In this document: positions 7,409 to 17,107 of the stretch, piece by piece | How positions within the stretch are numbered: the stretch's first letter is position 1 | How the letters are laid out: each line of letters opens with the position of its first letter | Source of the DNA: SFLA01 sp045595785 | GTDB taxonomy: Bacteria; Bacillota; Clostridia; Oscillospirales; CAG-382 | Assembly: GCA_045595785.1 (NCBI GenBank) | Contig: JAZOBE010000022.1 | Location: 1 to 25,318, forward strand | Direction of reading: 5' to 3' | DNA length: 25,318 nucleotides | Made by a program: the position numbers and the translations under genes | The notes under the pieces: model-generated | Databases searched by the model: none | What the model was told of the DNA's origin: nothing | What the model saw: only the letters and a program-made list of their open reading frames with translations

Positions 7409-8255
7409 TTTCCGAGCTCTCTCAGCATCTTTACAAGGTTATCGTGGCTTGCCTGAATTGCGGGAAGCACTTCCTCAATACCCTCGAACTCGATGGAATA
7501 ATATCCGTCGTATCCCGTAGATGCGATAACGTTAAGGCACTGGAAGGTGGGGTTATCGCCCTGACCGAAAATGGTGGCACGGCGATAATTGCCTGCACGG
7601 GTGAGTCCCCAATATGCGCCGGGGTTGCGCGCCATACCGTTTCTGAAAAGGCTGTCCTTACAGTGAACGTGGCAAATAAGATCGGAAAGTGCGGCGGTAG
7701 CGGTGGCGCAGTTTTCATCAACGCCGCCGAAGTTACCGATATCGCAAAGGAAGCGGTAGTTTTTATGGTTTACCGCTCTGTATACCTTGCGGACACGGTC
7801 GCTGTCCTGAAAAAGTCTGCCGTGGTTTTCACTGCAGGTGATAACGCCCTTGCTCTCACCGTAGGAAGCAACCTCGCGGATGGCAGGTGCCATTATCTCA
7901 ATAGCCGCTTCGATAGTCTGCTCGCCCTCGTAGCCCTCGTAAAATCCCCAAGCTACGTCGTGACGCATCATTGTAACGCCGTTTGCGGCGGCAACGTCTA
8001 TATGCTTCTTTACACGCTCAACCTCTGCTTCGGGGTTGGGAACGAGGAAGTTTGCACCGGTAGTGTAAATAGGCGCTTCAAGACCCTTTTCACGGATATA
8101 TGCGAATATGTCTGCCGCGAAATCGGGGTCAAGATCATTAAGCACACATTCAAAACCGGTTGCGCCGATGGACGCGGCGTGGTCTACGGCTTCGTGCCAG
8201 GTAAGCTTACCTTCATCAAGTAATCTATGATAGCTCCAGGAGCTTATAGCTGTTT

Positions 8256-8259
<4 letters not shown>
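7405..8259 (-). CDS. Sugar phosphate isomerase/epimerase-like TIM-barrel protein (AP endonuclease 2 fold)
   Basis: A 284-residue xylose isomerase-like TIM barrel. The usual divalent metal ligands are visible: E144 in CSENHGR, D173 in CDIGNFG, H199 in VHCKD and E257 in SIEFEG. Such proteins include keto-sugar epimerases, inosose dehydratases and the lyase subunits that cleave 3-oxo-glycosides. It overlaps the fusion gene upstream and the NagA-like gene downstream by four bases each, so it is co-translated with both. It is clearly different from the TIM-barrel half of its neighbour, so the operon encodes two such domains. Fold assignment is firm; the reaction is inferred only from context. Confidence 0.82.
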
Positions 8260-10106
<1,847 letters not shown>

Positions 10107-10157
10107 AATACAAATACTCTCCTTTATATTCGAAAAATATTTTTTGTTTTCAAGGAA

Positions 10158-10186
10158 AGTTTAACATAAAAGGAATAAAAATACAA
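10158..10186 (-). promoter_or_regulatory. Promoter of the fusion-epimerase-nagA-ROK operon
   Basis: On the minus strand TTGTAT (10186-10181) and TAAACT (10163-10158) are 17 bases apart, about 50 bases before the first gene. Its -35 box is only eight bases from the -35 box of the divergent promoter at 10195. Confidence 0.6.
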
Positions 10187-10194
10187 TGGTTTTG

Positions 10195-10223
10195 TTTACA
10201 AGAATGAATAAATATGTTATACT
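10195..10223 (+). promoter_or_regulatory. Promoter of the lipoprotein gene at 10247
   Basis: TTTACA (10195-10200) and TATACT (10218-10223) with a 17-base spacer, followed by AAGGAGG at 10231-10237 and ATG at 10247. A near-consensus sigma-A promoter. Confidence 0.75.
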
Positions 10224-10246
10224 TTTTTTGAAGGAGGTAGAAAAGA

Positions 10247-10675
10247 ATGAAAAAGAATAAAATTCTGTGTTTTTTGCTTTGCTGTGTACTTGTGTTTTGC
10301 ACATTTGCAGGATGTGAACAAGCAGAAGAAAGCAAAACCGATATAAGCAACAGTGATATTTCCGAAATATCGGAAGAAGTTTCACCTGAAATATCTGACG
10401 AAATATCTGAAGTTTCCGAGGAAGAACCCTTTGTTATTATAGACAAACGTGATGAAAGATGGGGCTGGAGTGAAGCAGAAGATAAATTTTTTGAAGATGC
10501 CCAGTGGATATATTTTTTCACTGATACACCTATGAGCGAATACGTAATAGTAGAATATTCTGATGGAACTTCTCAAAACGTCAAAGAAGCTTTTGCGGAC
10601 GGAAATATTACTATCGCAGACCTTGACAGATTTGGCATAGAATATATGAAAAAGCCCAACGACGCTTCAAACTAA
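10247..10675 (+). CDS. Small acidic lipoprotein of unknown function
   Basis: A 142-residue protein with a lipoprotein signal peptide: KKNK, a hydrophobic core, and the lipobox FAGC with the lipidated cysteine at 23. A low-complexity acidic linker follows (residues 30-58), built from near-repeats of SDISEIS, SPEISDEIS and SEVSEEE, which probably spaces the domain from the membrane. The remaining 85 residues form a small domain with paired Trp (RWGW) and a YVIVEYSDGT strand. I do not recognise the family. A good promoter, AAGGAGG site and terminator make it a single-gene unit, divergent from the sugar operon. Confidence 0.8.
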   Translation: MKKNKILCFLLCCVLVFCTFAGCEQAEESKTDISNSDISEISEEVSPEISDEISEVSEEEPFVIIDKRDERWGWSEAEDKFFEDAQWIYFFTDTPMSEYVIVEYSDGTSQNVKEAFADGNITIADLDRFGIEYMKKPNDASN

Positions 10676-10683
10676 ACGACACA

Positions 10684-10708
10684 AAAACGCACCGCTACGG
10701 TGCGTTTT
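10684..10708 (+). terminator. Intrinsic terminator of the lipoprotein gene
   Basis: Arms AAAACGCACCG and CGGTGCGTTTT around a three-base loop, followed by GTATTTTT. Located nine bases past the stop codon. Confidence 0.85.
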
Positions 10709-10719
10709 GTATTTTTATG

Positions 10720-10748
10720 TTTACATACCGCAAGGAATGTGGTAAAAT
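10720..10748 (+). promoter_or_regulatory. Promoter of the membrane protein gene at 10780
   Basis: TTTACA (10720-10725), 17 bases, TAAAAT (10743-10748). The predicted transcription start near 10755 lies downstream of three upstream in-frame ATG or near-start codons, which helps place the real start at 10780. Confidence 0.65.
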
Positions 10749-10779
10749 GTATAAAAACAGGATGGGACGGTGGGAAAGA

Positions 10780-11715
10780 ATGAAAAACCAATATCCCGTA
10801 ATTAAAAAGATATGTGCCGAGTGCCGCAAAACAAGGCTGATAGCCTGCGTGCTGTGGTCGGTGCTTACAATAATATTTCTGGCGGCAGGAGGCTTGGGCG
10901 TGTTTTCTATGACCGCGCCCGTAAGGTCGCTGTTTTCAGCGACACCGAAGGAGCTGGAAGGAAGGTTCGTTACCGCCAAGGTGGAGCAGGTCATTACCCC
11001 TTATATGAGCTACGGCACAGGTGAAGCGTTGGCGAACACCACTTATATGGAGTTTATTATTGAAGCGGCGGACAACACCTACTGTGCGGTAAGACTTTCG
11101 GGCAAGAAGATGCGGCAGATGTACAGCGCGTCCCAGACAGACGGGATGCTGGACGAGCCGATTACCATATACGGGAAAATGGGAAAGATGCCCCGAGATT
11201 CGGCAAAATTTTATGAGCAGACCCTTAAGGAGGCGCTGGGAAGCGACGAGGTGCCTGCAGAATTTACAAAATATCTTATAATAGACGAAGGGGCATACGG
11301 CACGGGAAAGGTTACGTCATACGTGATGATTGCAGGAGCATTGATAACCACACTGCTTGCATCCGTATCCTTTATCCGCGCCTTTGACGGAACTGCGGCG
11401 GCGCAGGTGCAGGAAATGATAGAAAACAGCGAAAACGAGCAGGAAACTGCCCAAAAGCTGGACGAGTTTTGGGAAAACGCTACACATAACGGTGCTTTCC
11501 GTATGGACGGTGAATATTTTTGCTGTACCGTAACGGGAAAAGCGCAGCTTTTCAGAAGAGAGGATATTATCGAATACGGGTTATCTCAAAATTACAGATT
11601 GTTTTATATTAAGACTGCGGACAATAAAAACGCATACCACACCTTCCGCGTGAATCCGTACCTCGCAACCACGATAATGCACATATTTAAGGAAACGGAA
11701 AAAACGGAAGAATAA
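10780..11715 (+). CDS. Membrane protein of unknown function with two transmembrane segments
   Basis: A 311-residue protein beginning MKNQYPVIKKICAECRKTR. The frame is open back to 10717, but a good promoter occupies 10720-10748 and a GGTGGG site stands just ahead of the ATG at 10780, so this start is preferred. A first membrane helix (about residues 21-43) and a second (about 180-203, VTSYVMIAGALITTLLASVS) enclose an extracytoplasmic domain of about 135 residues. A cytoplasmic tail of about 100 residues contains a Gln/Glu-rich stretch and YFCCTVTGKAQLF. Predicted orientation follows the positive-inside rule. I do not recognise a family. The next gene follows 67 bases later on the same strand. 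Confidence 0.72.
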   Translation: MKNQYPVIKKICAECRKTRLIACVLWSVLTIIFLAAGGLGVFSMTAPVRSLFSATPKELEGRFVTAKVEQVITPYMSYGTGEALANTTYMEFIIEAADNTYCAVRLSGKKMRQMYSASQTDGMLDEPITIYGKMGKMPRDSAKFYEQTLKEALGSDEVPAEFTKYLIIDEGAYGTGKVTSYVMIAGALITTLLASVSFIRAFDGTAAAQVQEMIENSENEQETAQKLDEFWENATHNGAFRMDGEYFCCTVTGKAQLFRREDIIEYGLSQNYRLFYIKTADNKNAYHTFRVNPYLATTIMHIFKETEKTEE

Positions 11716-11782
11716 TTTTTGTAACCTTTTTAGAGTTTTGAAAGTATTATAAACAAAAGCATTGTTATGAGGAGGAAAATAA

Positions 11783-12130
11783 GTGAAAACCTTTACAAAG
11801 ATTTTGTGTCTTGCTTTGCCCATACTTTTGTTTTTTGTGCTTGTAGTGCCTTATTCGATATTGAACGAAAAGGTTATTGTTGAACTTTTGGGATGCGGTT
11901 GCCCCGTATATGACGAGGACACGGGAACCACCATAACCAATAATTTTAACGCCAACGATTTTACCGCCTGCTTTTGGGCGGCAATTACAGTTTGCGCCAC
12001 GGTGATGAGTGCGTTTTTAACTAAGCTGATTCCGAAAAAAGCGTGGGTCAAGGTCACCTACGTTATCGGTGTGTTTGCTGTGTCGTTGGCTATATCCTAT
12101 CGGTTTATCCAAGGCATGATGTGGAATTGA
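11783..12130 (+). CDS. Small three-helix membrane protein of unknown function (GTG start)
   Basis: A 115-residue membrane protein. The start is GTG at 11783, fixed by GGAGG at 11771-11775 with seven-base spacing. Predicted helices lie at about residues 6-25, 62-82 and 90-108; the loop between the first two is external and carries a C-G-C pair (residues 38-40), plus DEDTGTTITNN. No recognised domain. It lies between another unknown membrane protein and a strong terminator, so the two may form a small transcription unit. Confidence 0.65.
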   Translation: MKTFTKILCLALPILLFFVLVVPYSILNEKVIVELLGCGCPVYDEDTGTTITNNFNANDFTACFWAAITVCATVMSAFLTKLIPKKAWVKVTYVIGVFAVSLAISYRFIQGMMWN

Positions 12131-12141
12131 TAAAACATAAT

Positions 12142-12176
12142 AAAATCCGCTTCAAACATAATTTGAAGCGGATTTT
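12142..12176 (+). terminator. Strong intrinsic terminator, usable on both strands
   Basis: Perfect 15-base arms (AAAATCCGCTTCAAA / TTTGAAGCGGATTTT) around a five-base loop, followed by TT. It ends the rightward membrane protein genes, and probably also the leftward ABC operon whose last stop is at 12235. Confidence 0.88.
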
Positions 12177-12180
12177 TTGC

Positions 12181-12226
12181 GGGAGGGGAACGCGACGGCA
12201 CGCGCCGCGTTAGACCCCTCCCCTAC
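12181..12226 (+). repeat. REP-like palindrome C (intergenic)
   Basis: GGGAGGGG, inner arm AACGCG, 11-base loop, CGCGTT, AGA, CCCCTCCCC, TACA. Outer arms, AGA bulge and TACA end are the same as copy B inside the transposase gene; the inner stem differs. It sits between the terminator and the stop codon of the ABC gene. Confidence 0.75.
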
Positions 12227-12234
12227 AACGTTGC

Positions 12235-14244
12235 TTATTCTAATTCAAATGCGCCGGTATACAACCTATAATAGGTTCCTTTTTCGGCGATGAGCTTTTC
12301 GTGGTTGCCGCGCTCGATTATCCTGCCCTTTTCAAGTACCATAATAACGTCCGAATTTCTTACGGTGGAAAGGCGGTGGGCGATTACAAACACAGTCCTG
12401 CCGTGCATAAGAGCATCCATACCGCGCTGGACTATCTCCTCAGTACGGGTATCAATGGAGGAGGTCGCCTCGTCAAGTATCATAACGGGGGGATCCGCAA
12501 CGGCGGCGCGTGCTATTGAAAGAAGCTGGCGCTGACCTTGGGAAAGCCCGCTTCCGTCGCCGGAAAGAACGGTATTATAGCCTTCGGGAAGCATACGTAT
12601 AAATCCGTCTGCGTTGGCAAGGCGGGCGGCAGCGATGCAATCCTCATCGGTTGCATCGGGTCTGCCGTAACGGATATTATCCATAACCGTGCCTGTAAAC
12701 AGATTTACATCCTGCAGAACTACGCCCAAGGAACGGCGGAGGTCTGCTTTTTTGATCTTGTTTATGTTGATACCGTCGTAACGGATCTTGCCGTCGTCGA
12801 TATCATAAAAACGGTTGATAAGGTTGGTGATAGTGGTTTTTCCTGCACCGGTTGCGCCTACGAAAGCCACCTTCTGACCGGGCTCGGCGTAAAGGGAAAT
12901 GTTGTGAAGCACCGTCTTTTCCTCGGTATATCCGAAGTCCACGTCCTCCAGCACCACGTTGCCCTTAAGCTCGGTATAGGTAACGGTTCCCTCTGCCTTG
13001 TGGGGGTGCTTCCACGCCCAAATACCTGTTTTTTCTTTGGTTTCGGTAAGCACGCCGTCAACGTATTTTGCGTTGACGAGGGTAACGTAGCCGTCGTCAG
13101 CCTCGGACTGCTCGTCAAGGAGAGCGAACACACGCTTTGCGCCTGCCATTGCCATTGCAATGGAGTTTACCTGATTGGATATCTGGGAAATGGGGCGCAT
13201 AAAGGACTTGGTGAGAGTGAGGAAGGACACAATCATACCAAGAGAAAGGGCGTTGAGAACTGTAGGGTTCTCACCGCGGAAAAACGTAACAACGCTTTCG
13301 ATAGAGAAGTTAAGGTCAATACCCTTGTCTGCGGTATATATGGCTATTGCGCCACCTACAATGGCGATGACAACGTACAGCAAATGGGAAAAGGCATTCA
13401 TAAGAGGGCCCATCATATTACCGTATTTGTTTGCCTGAGTAGCGTTACGGCACAGCTCATCGTTTATCTTATCGAACTGCTCTTTGGCGATTTCTTCACG
13501 GTTGAAGACCTTTACGACCTTCTGACCGTTGATCATTTCCTCGATAAATCCGTTTTCGATACCGATGGATTCCTGCTGTTTAACAAAGTATTTGCTTGCG
13601 CCTTTGCCTATTTTTCCGATAATTCCCGTGGAAAGCAGAAGTATAAGCACAGATACGACCGTAAGCCACACCGAGGTGTACAGCATAGAGAACACTACGG
13701 AGATTATCATAAAAAGTGACGATATGGTCTGGGGAATCGTCTGGGAGATAAGCTGACGGATAGTATCGGTATCGTTGGTGTAACGGCTCATTACCTCACC
13801 GAAGGAGTGGGTATCGAAGTACTTGACGGGAAGTGTCTGCATATGGTTGAACATCTCGTCACGGATGGTCTTGAGTATGCCTTGGGATACCTTTGCCATC
13901 ATAAGATTAAAGAAGAATCCCGCAAGAATACCGATGAGATATATTACTATCATTCCGCCGATGGCAACCAAAAGTGACGAGAACAACTCCTGAGCAGGGT
14001 TTTCCGCAAGAGGGCTTATGTAATCGTCAATAAGTGTCTTTTGGAAAAGGGCGGAGGCGACGGACGCCACCGAGGACAGAATGATGAACAGAATAACGAA
14101 AGCTATTCTTATTCTGTAAGGGCGGAAATACTTAAGCAACCGTTTTGCGGCGGCTTTATCAAGAGGTACCTTTTTCCCTCTCATACCGGGGCCTCTGCCG
14201 GGACCGGGACCGTGTACGGGACGGGAATCTGTTTGCTTGCTCAT
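12235..14244 (-). CDS. ABC exporter half-transporter with the catalytically competent ATPase domain
   Basis: A 669-residue exporter half with a Gly/Pro-rich N-terminus (GPGPGRGPG), six membrane helices and an ATPase domain. The ATPase motifs are intact: GATGAGKTT near residue 463, signature LSQGQRQ, Walker B VMILDEATSS with a catalytic Glu near 591, and H-loop IAHRLST. It is longer than the family norm because of an insertion between the fifth and sixth helices (around ADKGIDLNFSIE) and another before the ATPase domain (around KTGIWAWKHPHKAEG). It overlaps the preceding ABC gene by four bases (ATGA). Together they form a heterodimeric multidrug-type exporter. GGAGGT stands eight bases before the start. 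Confidence 0.92.
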   Translation of the reverse strand: MSKQTDSRPVHGPGPGRGPGMRGKKVPLDKAAAKRLLKYFRPYRIRIAFVILFIILSSVASVASALFQKTLIDDYISPLAENPAQELFSSLLVAIGGMIVIYLIGILAGFFFNLMMAKVSQGILKTIRDEMFNHMQTLPVKYFDTHSFGEVMSRYTNDTDTIRQLISQTIPQTISSLFMIISVVFSMLYTSVWLTVVSVLILLLSTGIIGKIGKGASKYFVKQQESIGIENGFIEEMINGQKVVKVFNREEIAKEQFDKINDELCRNATQANKYGNMMGPLMNAFSHLLYVVIAIVGGAIAIYTADKGIDLNFSIESVVTFFRGENPTVLNALSLGMIVSFLTLTKSFMRPISQISNQVNSIAMAMAGAKRVFALLDEQSEADDGYVTLVNAKYVDGVLTETKEKTGIWAWKHPHKAEGTVTYTELKGNVVLEDVDFGYTEEKTVLHNISLYAEPGQKVAFVGATGAGKTTITNLINRFYDIDDGKIRYDGININKIKKADLRRSLGVVLQDVNLFTGTVMDNIRYGRPDATDEDCIAAARLANADGFIRMLPEGYNTVLSGDGSGLSQGQRQLLSIARAAVADPPVMILDEATSSIDTRTEEIVQRGMDALMHGRTVFVIAHRLSTVRNSDVIMVLEKGRIIERGNHEKLIAEKGTYYRLYTGAFELE

Positions 14245-16004
14245 TCGTCCTTACCTCCCTTCATCTGGGAATTATATACCTCGCGGTAAATATCGCTGTT
14301 TTCAAGCAGATATTCATGGTTACCGCAGGCGGATATCTTGCCATCGTCAAGGACGATTATCTTATCCGCATCCTGCACCGAGCTTATACGCTGTGCGATA
14401 ATAAGCTTGGTGGTGTTGGGGATCTCCTCACGGAAGGCTTTGCGGATAAATGCATCCGTACGGGTATCCACAGCAGAGGTGGAATCGTCCAGAATTAAAA
14501 TTTTCGGCTTTTTAAGCAGGGCTCTGGCGATACACAGACGCTGTTTCTGTCCGCCGGAGACGTTTGCACCGCCTTGGTCGATAACTGTATCGTATTTATC
14601 GGGGAAGGTCTGAATAAACTCGTCTGCGCAGGCTAGACGGCACACGCGGACTATCTCTTCGTCGGTAGCGTCTGGGTTGCCCCAGCGGAGGTTTTCCTTT
14701 ATGGTGCCGGAAAACAGCTCGTTTTTCTGAAGCACCATCGCAACGTTGTCACGAAGGGTCTTGATGTCATACTCTCTTACGTCCTTACCGCCCACCTTTA
14801 CCGAGCCGCTCAAAACATCATACAAACGGGGAATAAGGGACACGAAGGTGGATTTGGATGAACCGGTACCGCCGATGATGCCGACAGTCTCTCCCGAGCG
14901 TATCTCGACGTTTACGTTGTCAAGACAGTTTTTGCCGGAAGTACGGGAATATGAAAAGTTTACGTTTTCAAAGGATACAGAGCCGTCGGCCACCTCAAAG
15001 CAAGGCGACGGAGGGTTGGTGATATCACTCTTTTCGTCCAATATCTCAACGACTCGGTCTGCGGAGGCTTTGGACATGGTGATCATAACAAACGCCATGG
15101 AAACCATCATAAGGCTGGTGAGTATCTGGGAAGCGTATGTGATAAGAGAGGTAAGCTCACCAACGGAAAGACCGCCGACAACGTCACCGTCACCGCCGCA
15201 GGAGGCGATGACCTGAGCGCCGAACCAAGCTATAATAAGCACGGTTGCATACATACATCCCTGCATTACGGGATTGTTGAATGCGAGAATTTTTTCGGCC
15301 TTGGTAAAGTCTTTATATATCCTATCGGAAATGGTGCCGAACTTTTCCTTCTCGGTCTCTTCACGGGTAAAGGATTTTACCACGCGGATGCCGCGGAGGT
15401 TTTCTTCAACTACCTCGTTAAGCTTATCATAAGTCTTGAAAACCCGCTTGAACAGAGGGTGTGCGTGGGTCATAATGAAATAAAGAGCAAGCGCCAGCAC
15501 GGGTATCATTATAACGAACACCAGCGACAGCTTAAGGCTTATTCTTGCGGAAAAGATAAAGGACCAGACCAGCATCATGGGACTGCGGACAGCCATACGG
15601 ATTATCATCTGGTACGCCATTGTAACGTTGCCTACGTCGGTAGTAAGACGGGTAACGATACCGCCGGTGGAATATTTATCGATATTGGTAAAGGAATAAT
15701 CCTGAATTGCGTAATACATATCGTGACGCAGATTGCGTGCCAGACCTGCAGAAGCGGCAGCTGCATATTTTGCGGCAAGAAAGCCGAACAGCATTACCAA
15801 AAACGCAGAAGCGATAAGCACCGCGCCGTACTGGACGATAACGGGAAGGTTGCCTTTTTTTATACCGTTATCTATAAGCCCTGCTGTTATGTAAGGGATA
15901 AGCACCTCCATAACCACCTCTAATGACACGGTAACCGAGGTTAGTATGGACGGCTTTTTGTATTCACGGACACATTTGCCGAGACGCTTTAACATATATA
16001 TCAT
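14241..16004 (-). CDS. ABC exporter half-transporter with a degenerate ATPase site
   Basis: A 587-residue exporter half with six membrane helices and a nucleotide-binding domain. Walker A (GGTGSSKST) and the signature NVSGGQKQR are present, but Walker B reads ILILDDSTSAVD, with Asp in place of the catalytic Glu, and the switch His is replaced by Gln in IAQRISS. This is the pattern of the non-catalytic partner in heterodimeric exporters such as TM287/288. The partner at 12235 is intact, so only one of the two ATP sites should hydrolyse. AGAGG lies nine bases before the ATG at 16004. It is preceded by the zinc-ribbon membrane protein and marR, which probably regulates the set. Confidence 0.92.
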   Translation of the reverse strand: MIYMLKRLGKCVREYKKPSILTSVTVSLEVVMEVLIPYITAGLIDNGIKKGNLPVIVQYGAVLIASAFLVMLFGFLAAKYAAAASAGLARNLRHDMYYAIQDYSFTNIDKYSTGGIVTRLTTDVGNVTMAYQMIIRMAVRSPMMLVWSFIFSARISLKLSLVFVIMIPVLALALYFIMTHAHPLFKRVFKTYDKLNEVVEENLRGIRVVKSFTREETEKEKFGTISDRIYKDFTKAEKILAFNNPVMQGCMYATVLIIAWFGAQVIASCGGDGDVVGGLSVGELTSLITYASQILTSLMMVSMAFVMITMSKASADRVVEILDEKSDITNPPSPCFEVADGSVSFENVNFSYSRTSGKNCLDNVNVEIRSGETVGIIGGTGSSKSTFVSLIPRLYDVLSGSVKVGGKDVREYDIKTLRDNVAMVLQKNELFSGTIKENLRWGNPDATDEEIVRVCRLACADEFIQTFPDKYDTVIDQGGANVSGGQKQRLCIARALLKKPKILILDDSTSAVDTRTDAFIRKAFREEIPNTTKLIIAQRISSVQDADKIIVLDDGKISACGNHEYLLENSDIYREVYNSQMKGGKDE

Positions 16005-16016
16005 ACAAAAATACCT

Positions 16017-16436
16017 CTATATCTTTACTTCAAAGCTCTTTCTGCATCTGGGACAGGAGGTAGTGTGCTTGCCCTTTTGCTTGGGGAGACGAAGTGTTGC
16101 CTTGCAGTTGGGACAGGTCTTGTAAACGTGGGTCTTTCTATCTCTGAACTGGGCTTTTTTACGGGAAAAGAAGGCTTTGACCTTGCCCTTAACAGCAAGA
16201 TATTTATCGTTTTCCTGCCTGCGCTTATACACGTTTTTGGAAAGCATACGGAAAAGAGCATATCCCAGCAAGCCGTAATAAACTACCGAAAAGCCAAGCT
16301 GTACCCAAGGGTTGAAAACGAAAATAGAAATTATGGACACCGCAAGAGCCGTCCACACGCAAAAGCGGAAAAGGTTATCCGGACCGTTGCGCCCGATCAT
16401 AAAAGAATAGAATTTTTGTGCTAATTTACGGAACAT
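16017..16436 (-). CDS. Small membrane protein with C-terminal zinc ribbon
   Basis: A 139-residue protein. Two hydrophobic helices lie at about residues 24-42 and 46-64, followed by a very basic segment (KNVYKRRQENDKYLAVKGK) and a C-terminal zinc-ribbon with CPNC and CPRC at about 109-112 and 128-131. The ribbon should be cytoplasmic. It starts one base after the marR stop and ends 12 bases before the first ABC gene, so it is an integral part of this operon. I do not recognise a named family. It could be a redox- or metal-sensing accessory of the exporter, but that is conjecture. Confidence 0.75.
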   Translation of the reverse strand: MFRKLAQKFYSFMIGRNGPDNLFRFCVWTALAVSIISIFVFNPWVQLGFSVVYYGLLGYALFRMLSKNVYKRRQENDKYLAVKGKVKAFFSRKKAQFRDRKTHVYKTCPNCKATLRLPKQKGKHTTSCPRCRKSFEVKI

Positions 16437-16437
16437 T

Positions 16438-16923
16438 TTATTTGTTTAACTCTCCCTGAACGTTTTCTTTCATTCTGGCGATATAGGAACAGAACTGCTG
16501 TATCTCCTCATCGGAAAAGCCTTTGATAAGAGTCTTTTCAACCGTCTCTCTGTCCTCTGCCATAAGGTTTATTATGTTATTTCCCTTTTCGGTAAGCACC
16601 AGCTTTTTAAGGCGCCCGTCGGACTCTACTCCCTCACGGGACAGAAATCCCTTTTTCTCCATAAGAATGACCACCTTAGATGCGGTGGAACGGGTTATGC
16701 AAAACTCTTTTTCAAGATCACGCTGGTAAACGTCCTGTCCCTCATGACACTTAATATATTGAAGTATCCAAGCGTTGGCGCCGGTGGCAGTCTCTACATA
16801 CTCTTTATTAAGCTTTGTGGAGATAAACCGCATTATAAGATTGGAAAGAGAGCGTACCTCCTTGCCTGCCACGTTGCTGGCTTCTTCACGGGGGAAACGG
16901 TCGGGTCTGAGCTTGGGCTTCAT
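16438..16923 (-). CDS. MarR-family transcriptional regulator
   Basis: A 161-residue winged-helix regulator. The start at 16923 (MKPKLRPDRF) is chosen over three ATGs up to 42 bases further upstream, because AAGGAGG at 16932-16938 has ideal eight-base spacing to it. Helix-turn-helix around YQRDLEKEFCITRSTASKVV; wing with DGRLKKLVLTEKG, the DxRxxxxxLT signature of the family. It heads an operon with a zinc-ribbon membrane protein and a heterodimeric multidrug exporter, the classic arrangement for a drug-responsive autorepressor. Its promoter is near consensus, and a 9-base direct repeat in the leader may be the operator. Confidence 0.9.
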   Translation of the reverse strand: MKPKLRPDRFPREEASNVAGKEVRSLSNLIMRFISTKLNKEYVETATGANAWILQYIKCHEGQDVYQRDLEKEFCITRSTASKVVILMEKKGFLSREGVESDGRLKKLVLTEKGNNIINLMAEDRETVEKTLIKGFSDEEIQQFCSYIARMKENVQGELNK

Positions 16924-16943
16924 GTGAAAAACCTCCTTGTGGA

Positions 16944-16967
16944 ACATCAAACTGTCGCACATCAAAC
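16944..16967 (-). promoter_or_regulatory. Direct repeat in the marR leader, candidate operator
   Basis: GTTTGATGT occurs twice on the minus strand (16967-16959 and 16952-16944), 15 bases apart, just downstream of the predicted transcription start. Known MarR sites are usually inverted repeats, so this may also be coincidence or a duplicated start region: each copy contains an in-frame ATG. Confidence 0.35.
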
Positions 16968-16980
16968 ATTTTCGTTCGGA

Positions 16981-17009
16981 ATTATATCACCTTTTGTTTC
17001 TTTAGTCAA
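16981..17009 (-). promoter_or_regulatory. Promoter of the marR-exporter operon
   Basis: TTGACT (17009-17004), 17 bases, TATAAT (16986-16981) on the minus strand. It is near the sigma-A consensus and the strongest promoter in the window, as expected for a repressed operon. Confidence 0.8.
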
Positions 17010-17047
17010 TAGTATTCACAATTAATTTACAACATAAACAAAAGCTA

Positions 17048-17076
17048 TGGAAAAACCACACAGAACGTGATATAAT
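17048..17076 (+). promoter_or_regulatory. Promoter of the M32 carboxypeptidase gene
   Basis: TGGAAA (17048-17053), 17 bases, TATAAT (17071-17076), with a TGn extended -10 (TGATATAAT). It is divergent from the marR promoter. Confidence 0.65.
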
Positions 17077-17107
17077 GATAAAAAACCAAGTAAAGGAATG
17101 AAGCCTT

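Noticed and set aside
5852..7456. Long open frame on the plus strand (534 codons) opposite the ROK and NagA-like genes
   Set aside because: It runs antisense across two genes with clear catalytic motifs and shows no recognisable domain; it is a shadow frame of GC-biased codon use.
10717..10779. Upstream start of the 10780 membrane protein (21 extra codons)
   Set aside because: A 17-spaced promoter occupies this stretch, so the extra codons would not be transcribed; GGTGGG favours the ATG at 10780.
12181..12226. Hairpin as an intrinsic terminator
   Set aside because: There is no T-tract on either side; a strong terminator already lies just to the left, and the arms match the repeats inside the RAYT gene.
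12538..13719. Plus-strand open frame of 393 codons opposite the ABC exporter
   Set aside because: The opposite strand encodes a complete ABC transporter; the frame has no family features and no ribosome binding site.
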